Shown one piece after another: positions 41,768-50,294 of a stretch of 58,015 bases of DNA (its first letter is position 1; the number at the start of each line of letters is the position of its first letter). This DNA is from Bacilli bacterium (GTDB lineage Bacteria; Bacillota_I; Bacilli_A; RF39; UBA660): NCBI GenBank assembly GCA_017941235.1, contig JAGAWU010000022.1, positions 1 to 58,015 of the forward strand. Direction: 5' to 3'. The translations under genes and the position numbers were made by a program. The notes under the pieces were generated by a model that saw only the letters and a program-made list of their open reading frames with translations, had not been told where the DNA came from and did no database searches.

Positions 41768-42004
41768 ATGCTTAATAATTTAAGAGAATATATAGATAGC
41801 AAAGAACTAAAAATAACAATACTTAAAAACAGAGTAAATATAATTAATTATGATAAATTAAGAGATATAAGTGAAAAAGAAATACTTCTTACAAAAGATA
41901 ATAAAAAAATAAAAGTTTTAGGAAAAAATTTAAAGTTAAATAAACTAATAGAAAATGAAATATTAATACTTGGATTTATAGAGAAAGTTGAATTCTATGA
42001 ATAA
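41768..42004 (+). CDS. yqfC: YqfC/YabP-like sporulation protein
   Basis: 78 residues. A short beta-rich protein of the YabP/YqfC family (NIINYDKLRDISEKEILLTKDNKKIKVLGKNLKLNKL...). In Bacillus yqfC is a sigma-E gene paired with yqfD and needed for normal spore assembly. TGGTGATTAT precedes the ATG. The reading frame overlaps yqfD by 8 bases, so the two are coupled. The assignment rests on the match of the motif and on the neighbour. Confidence 0.85.
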   Translation: MLNNLREYIDSKELKITILKNRVNIINYDKLRDISEKEILLTKDNKKIKVLGKNLKLNKLIENEILILGFIEKVEFYE

Positions 42005-43169
42005 ATATAGAATAAGTATTAGAGGAAAAAATAAAGAAAGTTTCCTAAAATTTCTAATATCTAGAAAAATAAATCTATATAATATAATATTAACAAAAGA
42101 AGAATTAAAAATAACTATAGATGAAAAGGATTATACAAAAGTATTAAAGTATAAAGGACTTCATGAAGTAAAAATATTAAATACATATGGTACTTTAAAA
42201 ATTAAGTATCTTTTAGATAAATATAGATATATTCTTTTCTCGTTTCTATTTGTTTCAATAATAATAATATTCTTATCTAATATAGTCTTTAAAATAGAAG
42301 TTATACATCAAAAAGAAGAAATAAAAGAGATAATATACAATGACTTATATGAGTTTGGATTAAGAAAATATAGACCAAAGATAACCTACAAACAAAAAGA
42401 AAACTTAAAAGAAAAAATATTAGAAAAAGAAAAAGATAAAATAGAATGGATAGAAATAGATAATATTGGAACAAAATATATAATTCATGTTGAAGAAAGA
42501 AAAATAAAAAAAGAAAAAATAGATAATAGAAAAAGAGACATAGTAGCAAAAAAAGAAGCAATGATTCTTGAAATAAAAGCAACTACTGGAGAAATATTGA
42601 AAAAGAAATATGACCATGTGCAAAAAGGTGAGACTATAATAAGTGGAACAATAAAAAATAAAGATAAGGAAGTTGCTAAAGTAAAAGCAGAAGGAAAAGT
42701 ATATGGAGAAGTATGGTATAACGTTGATGTAACACTTCCTACAAACTATCATGAAGAGCGTAGAATAGGAAAAGTAAAAAGAGGCTTATCATTAAGAATT
42801 GTAAACAAAAATATAAACTTTCCACCAAGTAAAAATAAATCATTTGAAAAAGAAGATATAGTACTACTTAATAATCAATTATTGCCTATAAAATTAGTAC
42901 TAGAGAAAAAATATGAATTAAAAATAATAGATAAAAAATATACTATAGAAAATTCTAGTAGAGAAGCAATTAAGATAGCAGAAGAAAAATTATTAAAACA
43001 ATTAGATGATGATTCCACCATTTTATATAAAAAAGTTTTGAAAAAGACTATAAATAATAGTACAATAATAGTAGATGTTTTCTTCAAAGTGAAAGAAAAT
43101 ATTACAGACTATACTTTAATAAGTGATGAATTAAAAGAGGGTGGAGAAAATGAGGAGCACGCTAGATAG
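41997..43169 (+). CDS. yqfD: Sporulation protein YqfD
   Basis: ~390 residues from the ATG at 41997 (an in-frame TTG at 41988 is an alternative; neither has a strong site). The N-terminal ~75 residues precede one membrane segment (~78-96), and a large exterior domain follows, with a POTRA-like stretch and PKITYKQKENLKEKIL, DKIEWIEIDNIGTKYIIHVEER and IVAKKEAMILEIKATTGEILKK. The family is a sigma-E-controlled outer forespore membrane protein. Its end overlaps the VanZ-like gene by 20 bases. phoH, usual after yqfD, is missing. Confidence 0.88.
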   Translation: MNKYRISIRGKNKESFLKFLISRKINLYNIILTKEELKITIDEKDYTKVLKYKGLHEVKILNTYGTLKIKYLLDKYRYILFSFLFVSIIIIFLSNIVFKIEVIHQKEEIKEIIYNDLYEFGLRKYRPKITYKQKENLKEKILEKEKDKIEWIEIDNIGTKYIIHVEERKIKKEKIDNRKRDIVAKKEAMILEIKATTGEILKKKYDHVQKGETIISGTIKNKDKEVAKVKAEGKVYGEVWYNVDVTLPTNYHEERRIGKVKRGLSLRIVNKNINFPPSKNKSFEKEDIVLLNNQLLPIKLVLEKKYELKIIDKKYTIENSSREAIKIAEEKLLKQLDDDSTILYKKVLKKTINNSTIIVDVFFKVKENITDYTLISDELKEGGENEEHAR

Positions 43170-43749
43170 TTTAATCAGTTTAACATGGCCAATGTTAATT
43201 GTTTCTATGGTGATAATTATTTCACTTAGGGTTTGTTATCTATATAGAAAAAAAGAACATGTTATATTATACAAAGAAATAGTAATGTTAACTATGATAA
43301 TATATGTATTAATGCTATTTGAAGTTGTAACAGTTCAAGACGCAGTTAGTTGGTCAAGTAATAACTTCATACCATTTAAAGAAATTTTTAGATATAAAGT
43401 AGGAAGTAGATTATTCTTTAAAAATATAATTGGTAATATGTTACTATTCTTACCATTTGGATTTTTCTCTTCATACACATTAAAAAATAACGATAATAGC
43501 AAACTAATAGTAATTTTAACTCTTTTAGCATCTATAACTATTGAATGTGTACAGATGGGAATAGGAAGAGTTTTTGATGTTGATGATATACTTCTAAATA
43601 CATTTGGAGGTTATGTAGGATTCATATTGTATAAACTAGCTTTCAAACTAAAAGAAAATGCACCATCATTTTGTAAAAAAGAATGGTTTTTAAATATAAT
43701 TTCAATTATAATATTATTGTGTGCAGTAGCAGTACTAGGTAGGTGGTAA
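43150..43749 (+). CDS. VanZ-like membrane protein
   Basis: ~199 residues from the ATG at 43150 (GAGG 9 bases upstream; overlaps the yqfD end). Five hydrophobic segments. The VanZ motif NFIPFKEI, NIIGNMLLFLPFGFFSSY, SITIECVQMGIGRVFDVDDILLNTFGGYVG is clear. VanZ gives low teicoplanin resistance in some enterococci; most homologues have unknown roles at the cell envelope. It occupies the place of phoH between yqfD and ybeY. Confidence 0.88.
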   Translation: MRSTLDSLISLTWPMLIVSMVIIISLRVCYLYRKKEHVILYKEIVMLTMIIYVLMLFEVVTVQDAVSWSSNNFIPFKEIFRYKVGSRLFFKNIIGNMLLFLPFGFFSSYTLKNNDNSKLIVILTLLASITIECVQMGIGRVFDVDDILLNTFGGYVGFILYKLAFKLKENAPSFCKKEWFLNIISIIILLCAVAVLGRW

Positions 43750-43750
43750 A

Positions 43751-44206
43751 ATGAACAAAGTAATATTTAACAATATAACAAATGAAAAAGTAGAAGAAGA
43801 AAATTTAGTAAAAGAAATACTGGAGTTTGCAATGGAAAAAGAAAACTTAGAAAATACAAGCTTTAGTGTAATATTTGTAGATAATAAATATATCCATGAA
43901 TTAAATAAAACATACAGAGGAATAGATCGCCCAACTGATGTTATAACATTTGCTTTAGAAGATGAAAAAGATATAATTAATGGAAGTGAAAACAGAATGC
44001 TTGGAGATGTTTATATAAGTTTAGAAAAAGCACATAGTCAAGCAGAAGAATATGGACACTCGTTTAAAAGAGAACTTTCATTTTTAGCTGTACATGGTTT
44101 TTATCATCTTTTAGGTTATGATCATATGACACCAGAAGAAGAGAAAATAATGTTTGGAAAACAAGAAGAGGTTTTACAAGAATTCGATATAAAAAGAGAG
44201 GTATAA
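43751..44206 (+). CDS. ybeY: Endoribonuclease YbeY (rRNA maturation)
   Basis: 151 residues. Zinc endoribonuclease for 16S rRNA 3'-end maturation and ribosome quality control. The histidine triad AVHGFYHLLGYDH (H115, H119, H125) and the RPTDVITFALE motif are present. The ATG follows the VanZ stop by two bases, with AGGTGG as ribosome-binding site inside the VanZ end. Part of the conserved ybeY-cdd-era-recO string. Confidence 0.95.
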   Translation: MNKVIFNNITNEKVEEENLVKEILEFAMEKENLENTSFSVIFVDNKYIHELNKTYRGIDRPTDVITFALEDEKDIINGSENRMLGDVYISLEKAHSQAEEYGHSFKRELSFLAVHGFYHLLGYDHMTPEEEKIMFGKQEEVLQEFDIKREV

Positions 44207-44209
44207 ATA

Positions 44210-44608
44210 ATGTTTGAAAAATTATTAGAAATAAGAAAAAATAGTTATTCTCCGTATACTAATTTTCCAACAAGTTCAATCGTTGTAACTAAAGATGGGA
44301 AAGAATTTGTTGGAACTAATGTAGAAGATGCATCAACTAGAGCTGGTTCGTGTGCAGAAAGATCAGCAATATTTTCAGCAATCTCCCAAGGAGTAAAAAA
44401 AGGCGACTTTAAAGAAATTCACATTTTAGCTTCTAAAGATGAAAATCCTGGAACACCTTGCTTTGTTTGCAGACAAATGCTATCTGAATTATTTGAAAAA
44501 GACTGCAAGGTATACTGCTATTCAGAAACTGGAAATATAAAGGCATTTACTATTAATGAATTATGTCCTTATCCATTTGACGAATTTACAGAAGAGGATG
44601 TTAAATAA
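44210..44608 (+). CDS. cdd: Cytidine deaminase
   Basis: 132 residues. Converts cytidine/deoxycytidine to uridine/deoxyuridine for pyrimidine salvage. Zinc site: SCAERSA (cysteine with the catalytic glutamate) and TPCFVCRQ. Tetrameric bacterial type. AGAGAGG precedes the ATG. Stop overlaps the era start in TAATG. Slightly shorter N-terminus than usual. Confidence 0.95.
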   Translation: MFEKLLEIRKNSYSPYTNFPTSSIVVTKDGKEFVGTNVEDASTRAGSCAERSAIFSAISQGVKKGDFKEIHILASKDENPGTPCFVCRQMLSELFEKDCKVYCYSETGNIKAFTINELCPYPFDEFTEEDVK

Positions 44609-45489
44609 TGAAAGTTGGATCAGTTAGTATAGTAGGACGCCCTAATGTAGGCAAATCAACTCTTTTAAATAGTATTTTAAACATGAAGCTTGCAATTATT
44701 TCAAATAAAGCGGGAACAACAAGAAATTTAATAAATGGAATATATAATGATGATGATAGTCAAATAATATTTGTAGATACACCTGGTATAAATAAACCAT
44801 TAAATAAATTAGAAAACTTAATGAATAGAAAAAGCTATAGTAGTGTAGACGATGTAGATTTAGTGCTTTTCTTAATAGATGCTAAAACTGGAATTGGAAA
44901 AAAAGATGAACAAGTTTTAAATAAATTAAAGGATTTGGATATACCAGTATTCCTAGTAATAAATAAAATAGATGGAATGAAAAATGATGATATATTTAAA
45001 GTAATAGTAAAAGCTAAAGATATTTATCCATTTAAAGAAGTAATACCAATATCAGCTAAGAATAAAAAGAATATAGATGAACTTTTAAATACAATAAAAA
45101 CTTATCTAGAAGAACAAGATAAAATCTATAGTGAAGATGAATTAACAAATGTATCACTAAGATTTATAATGGCGGAATTTGTACGTGAAAAAGTCTTAGA
45201 ACTTACTCGTGATGAAATACCATATACTGTAACTTGTTATACCGAGAATTTCGAGGAATATGATGATATTGTTAATATTTCTGTACTTATAGTTATAGAA
45301 AGAGAAAACTTAAAGAAAATATTAATTGGTAAAAAAGGTTCTATGCTTAAAGAAATAGGTACACGTGCAAGATACGATATGGAAAATTTCTTAGGTAAAA
45401 AAGTTTTCTTAGAAACACATGTTAAAACACTAAAAAATTGGAGAGATGAAGAAAAATATTTTAGTGAACTAGGTTTAGAAGATGAATAA
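44608..45489 (+). CDS. era: GTPase Era
   Basis: 293 residues. Binds the 3' end of 16S rRNA in 30S assembly. G1 GRPNVGKS, G2 TTRN, G3 DTPG, G4 NKID, G5 SAKN are visible, then a KH domain with IERENLKKILIGKKGSMLKEIGTRAR and the FLETHVK end. Normal length. Order cdd-era-yqzL-recO is the common Bacillota order. Confidence 0.97.
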   Translation: MKVGSVSIVGRPNVGKSTLLNSILNMKLAIISNKAGTTRNLINGIYNDDDSQIIFVDTPGINKPLNKLENLMNRKSYSSVDDVDLVLFLIDAKTGIGKKDEQVLNKLKDLDIPVFLVINKIDGMKNDDIFKVIVKAKDIYPFKEVIPISAKNKKNIDELLNTIKTYLEEQDKIYSEDELTNVSLRFIMAEFVREKVLELTRDEIPYTVTCYTENFEEYDDIVNISVLIVIERENLKKILIGKKGSMLKEIGTRARYDMENFLGKKVFLETHVKTLKNWRDEEKYFSELGLEDE

Positions 45490-45529
45490 AAAAGTATAAA
45501 ATCACCACTATATATATAGGGTGATTTTT

Positions 45530-45661
45530 ATGGAAAAGTTAATTTGGAATTTATTTAAAGAAACAGGAAATATTAAATATTTTTTAATGTATACAAAATT
45601 AAAAGAAGAGGATAGTAATGAAAATAGAAGAAGTGGAAGGAATAATAGTAAGAGAAACTAA
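45530..45661 (+). CDS. yqzL: YqzL-like small protein
   Basis: 43 residues, in a frame that overlaps the first 44 bases of recO. MEKLIWNLFKETGNIKYFLM matches the W-K-L-F-x-x-T-G-N/S-I motif of YqzL, a ~47-residue protein coded between era and recO in Bacillus. GGGTGATTTTT precedes the ATG at 45530. The last ~13 residues (NRRSGRNNSKRN) arise from the recO overlap and may have little meaning. Function unknown. The gene order supports the call. Confidence 0.72.
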   Translation: MEKLIWNLFKETGNIKYFLMYTKLKEEDSNENRRSGRNNSKRN

Positions 45662-46358
45662 TTATAGTGAATCAAGTAAAATACTTAATATACTTACTAA
45701 AGAGAAAGGCTTAATTGGAGTAATGTCCAAGGGATGCCGAAATATGAAAAATAAGCTTCGCGGAGTAAGTAGAAAACTATTATATGGAAGATTTCATATC
45801 TATTACAAAGAAAATGGCATGTCTACTTTAATTGAAGTAGATGTAAAAAATTCCTATAGTAAAATTTTATCAAATTTTGACGGAACATGTTATGCCTCTT
45901 ATCTATTATCACTAGTAGAACAAGTAGCAGGTCAAAATAATGATGATAGCTTATTTGATTTGTTAAGAAGCGGACTAGATAAAATAAATGAAGGTTTTAA
46001 TCCACTAATAATTTCTAATATTGTTGAATTAAAATGTTTGGATTATTTAGGAGTAACACCAAGTATTGATTCGTGTAGTATATGTGGTGATAATAAAAAT
46101 ATAATTACTATAAGTAGTCCAGATGGAGGATTTGTCTGCAAAAATTGTTATACAAATCAAAAAATAGTAAAACCAAATACAATAAAATTAATAAGAATGT
46201 TTTACTATGTAGATATAGATAAAATAAGTAAGCTCGAAATAAAAGAAGAAAGTTTAAATGAAATAAATGAATTTATAAATGATTACTATGATAGATATAC
46301 AGGACTATATTTAAAGAGTAAAGAAAACCTTCTTAGAGTTATAAAAAAGGTTAGTTAA
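45618..46358 (+). CDS. recO: DNA repair protein RecO
   Basis: 246 residues. Loads RecA on SSB-covered DNA with RecR. N-terminal OB-fold (EGIIVRETNYSESSKILNILTKEKG), helical domain, and a zinc finger CSICGDNK ... CKNCYTNQK. GAGGATAGT precedes the ATG. Next to era in the standard order, followed at once by the promoter of the glyS T-box leader. Confidence 0.94.
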   Translation: MKIEEVEGIIVRETNYSESSKILNILTKEKGLIGVMSKGCRNMKNKLRGVSRKLLYGRFHIYYKENGMSTLIEVDVKNSYSKILSNFDGTCYASYLLSLVEQVAGQNNDDSLFDLLRSGLDKINEGFNPLIISNIVELKCLDYLGVTPSIDSCSICGDNKNIITISSPDGGFVCKNCYTNQKIVKPNTIKLIRMFYYVDIDKISKLEIKEESLNEINEFINDYYDRYTGLYLKSKENLLRVIKKVS

Positions 46359-46361
46359 CTC

Positions 46362-46390
46362 TTGAAATAATAAAAAAAGTTTATTATAAT
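46362..46390 (+). promoter_or_regulatory. Promoter of the glyS leader
   Basis: TTGAAA (46362-46367), 17-base spacer, TATAAT (46385-46390); start of the transcript near 46397. Confidence 0.85.
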
Positions 46391-46394
46391 ACAA

Positions 46395-46515
46395 GTAATG
46401 ACGTGATGATAGGGCTTGGAAACCCTTAGCGCTGTAATTAAGAGGGATTCTTCTAGAATAAGTAAGGTGGAACCACGGGTATTACTCGTCCTTACATTTT
46501 TCTAGAAGTTTTTTA
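46395..46515 (+). promoter_or_regulatory. Compact T-box leader (tRNA-Gly sensor) of glyS
   Basis: The T-box core TGGAACC (46468-46474) forms the 7-base bulge of a complete antiterminator: GTAAGG/CCTTAC below and ACGGGT/ACTCGT above. T-boxes bind uncharged tRNA and switch on the gene behind them. From the predicted transcript start to the core there are only ~70 bases, so the Stem I region is very short. It has a small AGGG/CCCT hairpin with GGC and GGA in its reach as possible glycine specifiers. A second pairing, CTTCTAGAA (46450-46458) with TTCTAGAAG (46500-46508) followed by TTTTTT, encloses the antiterminator. Confidence 0.88.
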
Positions 46516-46533
46516 TTTAAAGGAGGAAAAGTT

Positions 46534-47913
46534 ATGGAAAAATTAACAATGGAAAAATTAGTAAATTATTGTAAACAATATGGGTACATATTCCAAGGAA
46601 GTGAAATATATGGAGGACTTGCTAATACATGGGACTACGGACCACTTGGTTCAAGACTAAAAAATAATATAAAAGATGCATGGAGAAAAAAATTTATTCA
46701 AGAAGAAAAAAATAGTTATGAGCTAGATGCAGCTATTCTTATGAATCCAGCAGTTTGGGTAGCTTCAGGACATGTATCAAGTTTTACAGATCCACTAATT
46801 GATTGTAAGAAATGTAAATCAAGACACAGAGCTGATAAATTAATAGAGGAATTTACAGATGGTAAAGAAACTGGTGACGGATGGGATAATGAAAAATTAG
46901 AAAATTTTATTAAGGAAAATAATATTGTATGTCCTAATTGTGGAAAAAGTGATTTTACTAGTATTCGTCAATTTAACTTGTTATTTGAAACTCATATGGG
47001 TGTAACAGAAGATTCAGCTAGTAAAGTATATTTAAGAGGAGAAACAGCTCAAGGTATATTCGTTAATTTTAATAATGTACTTCGTTCTCAAAGAGCTAAA
47101 GTACCATTTGGTATAGGACAAATAGGTAAAGCATTTAGAAATGAAATAACACCAGGAAATTTTATATTTAGAACACGTGAATTTGAACAAATGGAATACG
47201 AATTTTTCTGCAAACCAGGTACTGATTTAGATTGGCATAAATATTGGAAAGAAAATTGTTTAAATTTCTTAAAGAGTCTAGGAATTAAAGAAGAAAACTT
47301 AAGATATAGAGATCACGAAGCTGATGAATTAGTATTCTACAGTAAAGCAACAACAGATATAGAATATAACTATCCAATGGGATGGGGAGAACTATGGGGA
47401 ATAGCAGATCGTACAGATTATGATTTATCAGTACATACTAATCATTCAGGAACAGATTTAAAATATTTAGATCCAGAAACAAACGAAAAATATACTCCAT
47501 ATGTAATAGAACCATCCGTAGGAGTAGATAGATTACTTCTTGCAATTTTATCTGATGCATATAATGAAGAAGAATTAGAAAAAGGTGAAATTAGAGAAGT
47601 ACTAAAACTTCATCCAGCAATCGCACCATATAAAGTAGCTATACTTCCACTAGTAAAAAAATATCATTCAGAAAAAGCAGGTGAAGTATATAAAGAATTA
47701 TCAAAGTATTTTATGTGTACATATGATGAATCAGGTTCTATTGGAAAAAGATATAGAAGAGAAGATGCGATTGGAACTCCTTTCTGTATAACAATAGATG
47801 ATGAAACAGTAAATAATGGTACTGTTACATTGAGAAATAGAGATACAATGGAACAAATTACACTAAAATTAGAAGAAGTAAAAGATTATATTGAAGAAAA
47901 GGTAAGCTTCTAA
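46534..47913 (+). CDS. glyS: Glycyl-tRNA synthetase (single-chain alpha2 type)
   Basis: 459 residues. Charges tRNA-Gly with glycine. Class II motifs: [62 protein letters not shown], and [14 protein letters not shown] (motif 3). A zinc-ribbon pair CKKC/CPNC is also present. This is the eukaryote/archaea-like single-chain enzyme, and it stands where B. subtilis has glyQ-glyS. AGGAGG precedes the ATG; the T-box controls it. Stop overlaps the next start (TAATG). Confidence 0.96.
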   Translation: MEKLTMEKLVNYCKQYGYIFQGSEIYGGLANTWDYGPLGSRLKNNIKDAWRKKFIQEEKNSYELDAAILMNPAVWVASGHVSSFTDPLIDCKKCKSRHRADKLIEEFTDGKETGDGWDNEKLENFIKENNIVCPNCGKSDFTSIRQFNLLFETHMGVTEDSASKVYLRGETAQGIFVNFNNVLRSQRAKVPFGIGQIGKAFRNEITPGNFIFRTREFEQMEYEFFCKPGTDLDWHKYWKENCLNFLKSLGIKEENLRYRDHEADELVFYSKATTDIEYNYPMGWGELWGIADRTDYDLSVHTNHSGTDLKYLDPETNEKYTPYVIEPSVGVDRLLLAILSDAYNEEELEKGEIREVLKLHPAIAPYKVAILPLVKKYHSEKAGEVYKELSKYFMCTYDESGSIGKRYRREDAIGTPFCITIDDETVNNGTVTLRNRDTMEQITLKLEEVKDYIEEKVSF

Positions 47914-48626
47914 TGAAACCGGTAATAGGTATTTTAGGAAGAGCTGACAAAAATGAAAATGACACGTCACTTTTCTATATATTTGAAGATTTAAGAAGAT
48001 GTATATATGATTTAGGAGGAGAGGTTTTAATACTTCTTCCGCCTTCACTTGAAGACTGCTATAAAACTAGATATAGTGAATTAAAAGATTTTACTATTGA
48101 AGAAGAAAAAAGTATAGTTAAATGGCTTAAATTGTGCGATGGAATACTATTTCCAGGAGGATTTAAGCTAACTAAATATGATAGATATGTATTAGAATAT
48201 GCAGTTGAAAATGATATACCAACACTAGGAATTTGCCTAGGAATGCAGATATTATCATCATATAAAGAAGAGATTAACTTTACAAAAATAGAAGAAAGTA
48301 GTATAATACACAAACAAACGAACCCTAGTGGGCATTCACATGAAGTTACAATTGACAGAAACAGTAAACTTTATGAGATTATAGGTAAAGAAAAAATAAT
48401 GGTAAATAGTTTTCACACTAAACAAGCTTCACCTAATAAATATTATAAAGTAGTAGCAACAGCACCAGATGGTGTAATAGAAGGAATGGAACTTCAAGAT
48501 AAAACATTTAATATAGGAGTTCAGTGGCATCCAGAAAGAAACTATAATGAAGATGAAAATTCAAGAAAGATACTAGAAACATTTATTAAATATTCAAAAG
48601 AAAAAGAAAAAATTAAAGTAAGATAG
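47913..48626 (+). CDS. Class I glutamine amidotransferase (gamma-Glu-GABA hydrolase/PuuD-like)
   Basis: 237 residues. Hydrolase with catalytic C108 in GICLGMQ and the H206/E208 pair in QWHPERN. The family splits gamma-glutamyl amides such as gamma-glutamyl-GABA, or serves as a stand-alone glutaminase; the true substrate is open. Its ATG overlaps the glyS stop, so it is co-expressed with glyS under the T-box. This pairing suggests a link with amino-acid supply, which is inference. Confidence 0.9.
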   Translation: MKPVIGILGRADKNENDTSLFYIFEDLRRCIYDLGGEVLILLPPSLEDCYKTRYSELKDFTIEEEKSIVKWLKLCDGILFPGGFKLTKYDRYVLEYAVENDIPTLGICLGMQILSSYKEEINFTKIEESSIIHKQTNPSGHSHEVTIDRNSKLYEIIGKEKIMVNSFHTKQASPNKYYKVVATAPDGVIEGMELQDKTFNIGVQWHPERNYNEDENSRKILETFIKYSKEKEKIKVR

Positions 48627-48636
48627 GGGCGTGCGA

Positions 48637-49092
48637 TTGAATATGAAAAGTTTAAATAGTAGTATATTATTAGATGAATTAATGGAAAGATATGTATCAT
48701 TAGATTTAAATAATCCAGACGAAGTTGTAAGTTTTATCCATAAAATGAATACATCTGAAAAATTTATACCTAAAAAAGTTGCTAAAGCTATAGCAATTGA
48801 TTTAAGAAAAAAAGGTGTAGTAAGTTACAAAGAATATGAAAAAAAACATAACTATATGGAAAGATATAATTCTGCTGATCAATATTATTTTTTAAATGAT
48901 AATAAAGAAGAAATAGCTGGAAACTTATTAAGTAGATATATGTCTTCATTAGAGTTCTATGGTAAATCAAATATATTCGTAAAATATTTAACAAATATTT
49001 ATAGAACTAGATTTATAGAAAATAAAGATAAAAATAAAATTGAAATACTAAGAAGTATGCCAACATTTAAACAATACGCAAAAACAAGATAA
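48637..49092 (+). CDS. Helical protein of unknown function
   Basis: ~151 residues. The start is unsure: TTG at 48637 has the best spacing from AGGGGC, with GTG at 48631 and ATG at 48643 as alternatives. Soluble, helix-rich (LLDELMERYVSLDLNNPDEVVSFIHKM, KKVAKAIAIDLRKKGVVSYKEYEKKH). No family recognised. Eleven bases after the amidotransferase gene, so likely the last gene of the glyS unit. A two-way terminator follows. Confidence 0.65.
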   Translation: MNMKSLNSSILLDELMERYVSLDLNNPDEVVSFIHKMNTSEKFIPKKVAKAIAIDLRKKGVVSYKEYEKKHNYMERYNSADQYYFLNDNKEEIAGNLLSRYMSSLEFYGKSNIFVKYLTNIYRTRFIENKDKNKIEILRSMPTFKQYAKTR

Positions 49093-49094
49093 AT

Positions 49095-49121
49095 AAAAAT
49101 ATAGGTAAATCCTATATTTTT
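49095..49121. terminator. Bidirectional terminator between convergent genes
   Basis: AAAAATATAGG / CCTATATTTTT perfect 11-base stem with TAAAT loop. Confidence 0.9.
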
Positions 49122-49269
49122 ATTTTGTCTTAAAATCTTTACAAATAGTACTATCTTTTGTCTTAGAATCATTAATCTTTGTAACTTTAATACTCTTTAA
49201 CTTACAAAAACTTTCTTCTTTACAGTTATTAATACATTCGTAAACATCACATTCTATATTCTTATTCAT
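49120..49269 (-). CDS. DUF1540-like small cysteine-rich protein
   Basis: 49 residues: IECDVYECINNCKEESFCKLKSI at the start and STICKDFK near the end. Five cysteines at 7, 12, 16, 22 and 43 follow the DUF1540 pattern (C-x4-C-x3-C-x5-C ... T-x-C-x-x-F), probably a metal-binding fold. DUF1540 proteins are common in spore-forming Clostridia, function unknown. GAGGTGATTAT precedes the ATG on the minus strand. Short, but the good ribosome-binding site, the family pattern and its own terminator support it. Confidence 0.78.
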   Translation of the reverse strand: MNKNIECDVYECINNCKEESFCKLKSIKVTKINDSKTKDSTICKDFKTK

Positions 49270-49383
49270 ATAATCACCTCTATTTATATTATTTACTAAA
49301 GTAAATTAAATATGTAAAATAGCTTGCTAAAAGTTGAAAAATAAATTAAATTAATATAAAATTATATATAGTAGGAGGATTAT

Positions 49384-49911
49384 ATGAATGTTGAATTAGT
49401 TGTAACAGGTGCATTAGATGAAAACTGTTATATTTTAAAAAAAGATAATACCTGTTTAGTTGTAGATCCAGGAAGTGATTTTCCTAAAATAAAAGAAAAA
49501 ATAGGTGACTGCAAAATACTTGGTATTTTAATAACACACTCACATTTTGATCATGTAGGAGCACTTAGAAATTTTCTTACAAAAAGAAGTATAAAAATAT
49601 ATAAAAAAAGTAATGTAATAGATAACAATGAATATGAAATTGGGAATTTTAAATTTAAAACGATTTACACCCCAGGACATGCACAGGATGAAGTAACATT
49701 TTATTTTGAGGAAGAGAATAAAATGTTTATAGGGGATTTCATATTTAAAGAAACAATAGGTAGATGCGACTTACCTGGTGGCAGTGAAAAAGAAATGCAA
49801 GAAAGTATAGAAAAAATAAAAAAATATAATAGAGATATAGAATTATTTCCAGGACATGGTGAAACAACAACATTAGGATATGAATTGGATAATAATCCAT
49901 ATTTAAAGTAA
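49384..49911 (+). CDS. Metallo-beta-lactamase-fold hydrolase (glyoxalase II-like)
   Basis: 175 residues. The metal site HSHFDHVG (H52, H54, D56, H57) is followed by TPGHAQDEV, MFIGDFIFKETIGRCDLPGG and the final FPGHGETTTLGYE, the pattern of the small YqgX-like hydroxyacylglutathione hydrolase group. Likely splits a thioester such as a lactoyl-thiol; the substrate cannot be told. AGGAGG precedes the ATG. Followed by a small membrane protein after 13 bases. Confidence 0.92.
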   Translation: MNVELVVTGALDENCYILKKDNTCLVVDPGSDFPKIKEKIGDCKILGILITHSHFDHVGALRNFLTKRSIKIYKKSNVIDNNEYEIGNFKFKTIYTPGHAQDEVTFYFEEENKMFIGDFIFKETIGRCDLPGGSEKEMQESIEKIKKYNRDIELFPGHGETTTLGYELDNNPYLK

Positions 49912-49924
49912 AGGAGTAAAAAGG

Positions 49925-50236
49925 ATGTATATAGATGTAATAGTACTAGTTGTATTGATTTTATTAGTGTTTATATTTTTTAGGAATTTTTCAAGTGTAG
50001 TATACGCGGTATTTATAATAGATTTACTTTTAAGAGGATTAACATATATTAAATGGAATATAGGACTTCCAGATTTAAAAAATGTTATTGATAGATATAT
50101 TCCTGAAAGTGTACCTGCAATAATTGGAAAATACTTAAATGGCTTACCATATAAAATAGTTATGTGGGTATATATAGCATTCCTATTTGTATTCATAGGT
50201 TACCTAATAAGAACATTTATAAAAAAGAGAAGATAA
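49925..50236 (+). CDS. Small membrane protein of unknown function
   Basis: 103 residues. Hydrophobic segments at ~3-20, ~22-40 and ~78-96; a middle loop with GLPDLKNVIDRYIPESVPAIIGKYL; basic C-terminus RTFIKKRR. No family recognised. AAAGGAG precedes the ATG, 13 bases after the hydrolase gene, so the two are one operon. Terminator follows. Confidence 0.68.
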   Translation: MYIDVIVLVVLILLVFIFFRNFSSVVYAVFIIDLLLRGLTYIKWNIGLPDLKNVIDRYIPESVPAIIGKYLNGLPYKIVMWVYIAFLFVFIGYLIRTFIKKRR

Positions 50237-50240
50237 GTAC

Positions 50241-50272
50241 AAGAAGCGACAAAAAAAGTTCGCTTCTTTTTA
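50241..50272 (+). terminator. Terminator before spoIIGA
   Basis: AAGAAGCGA / TCGCTTCTT stem with a 10-base A-rich loop and T-rich tail. Confidence 0.85.
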
Positions 50273-50294
50273 TATTATGTAAATGGTGATAGGT

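Noticed and set aside
42301..42752. Overlapping minus-strand frames inside yqfD
   Set aside because: Phenylalanine/tyrosine-rich shadow translations of AAA/AAT/GAA codons without start signals.
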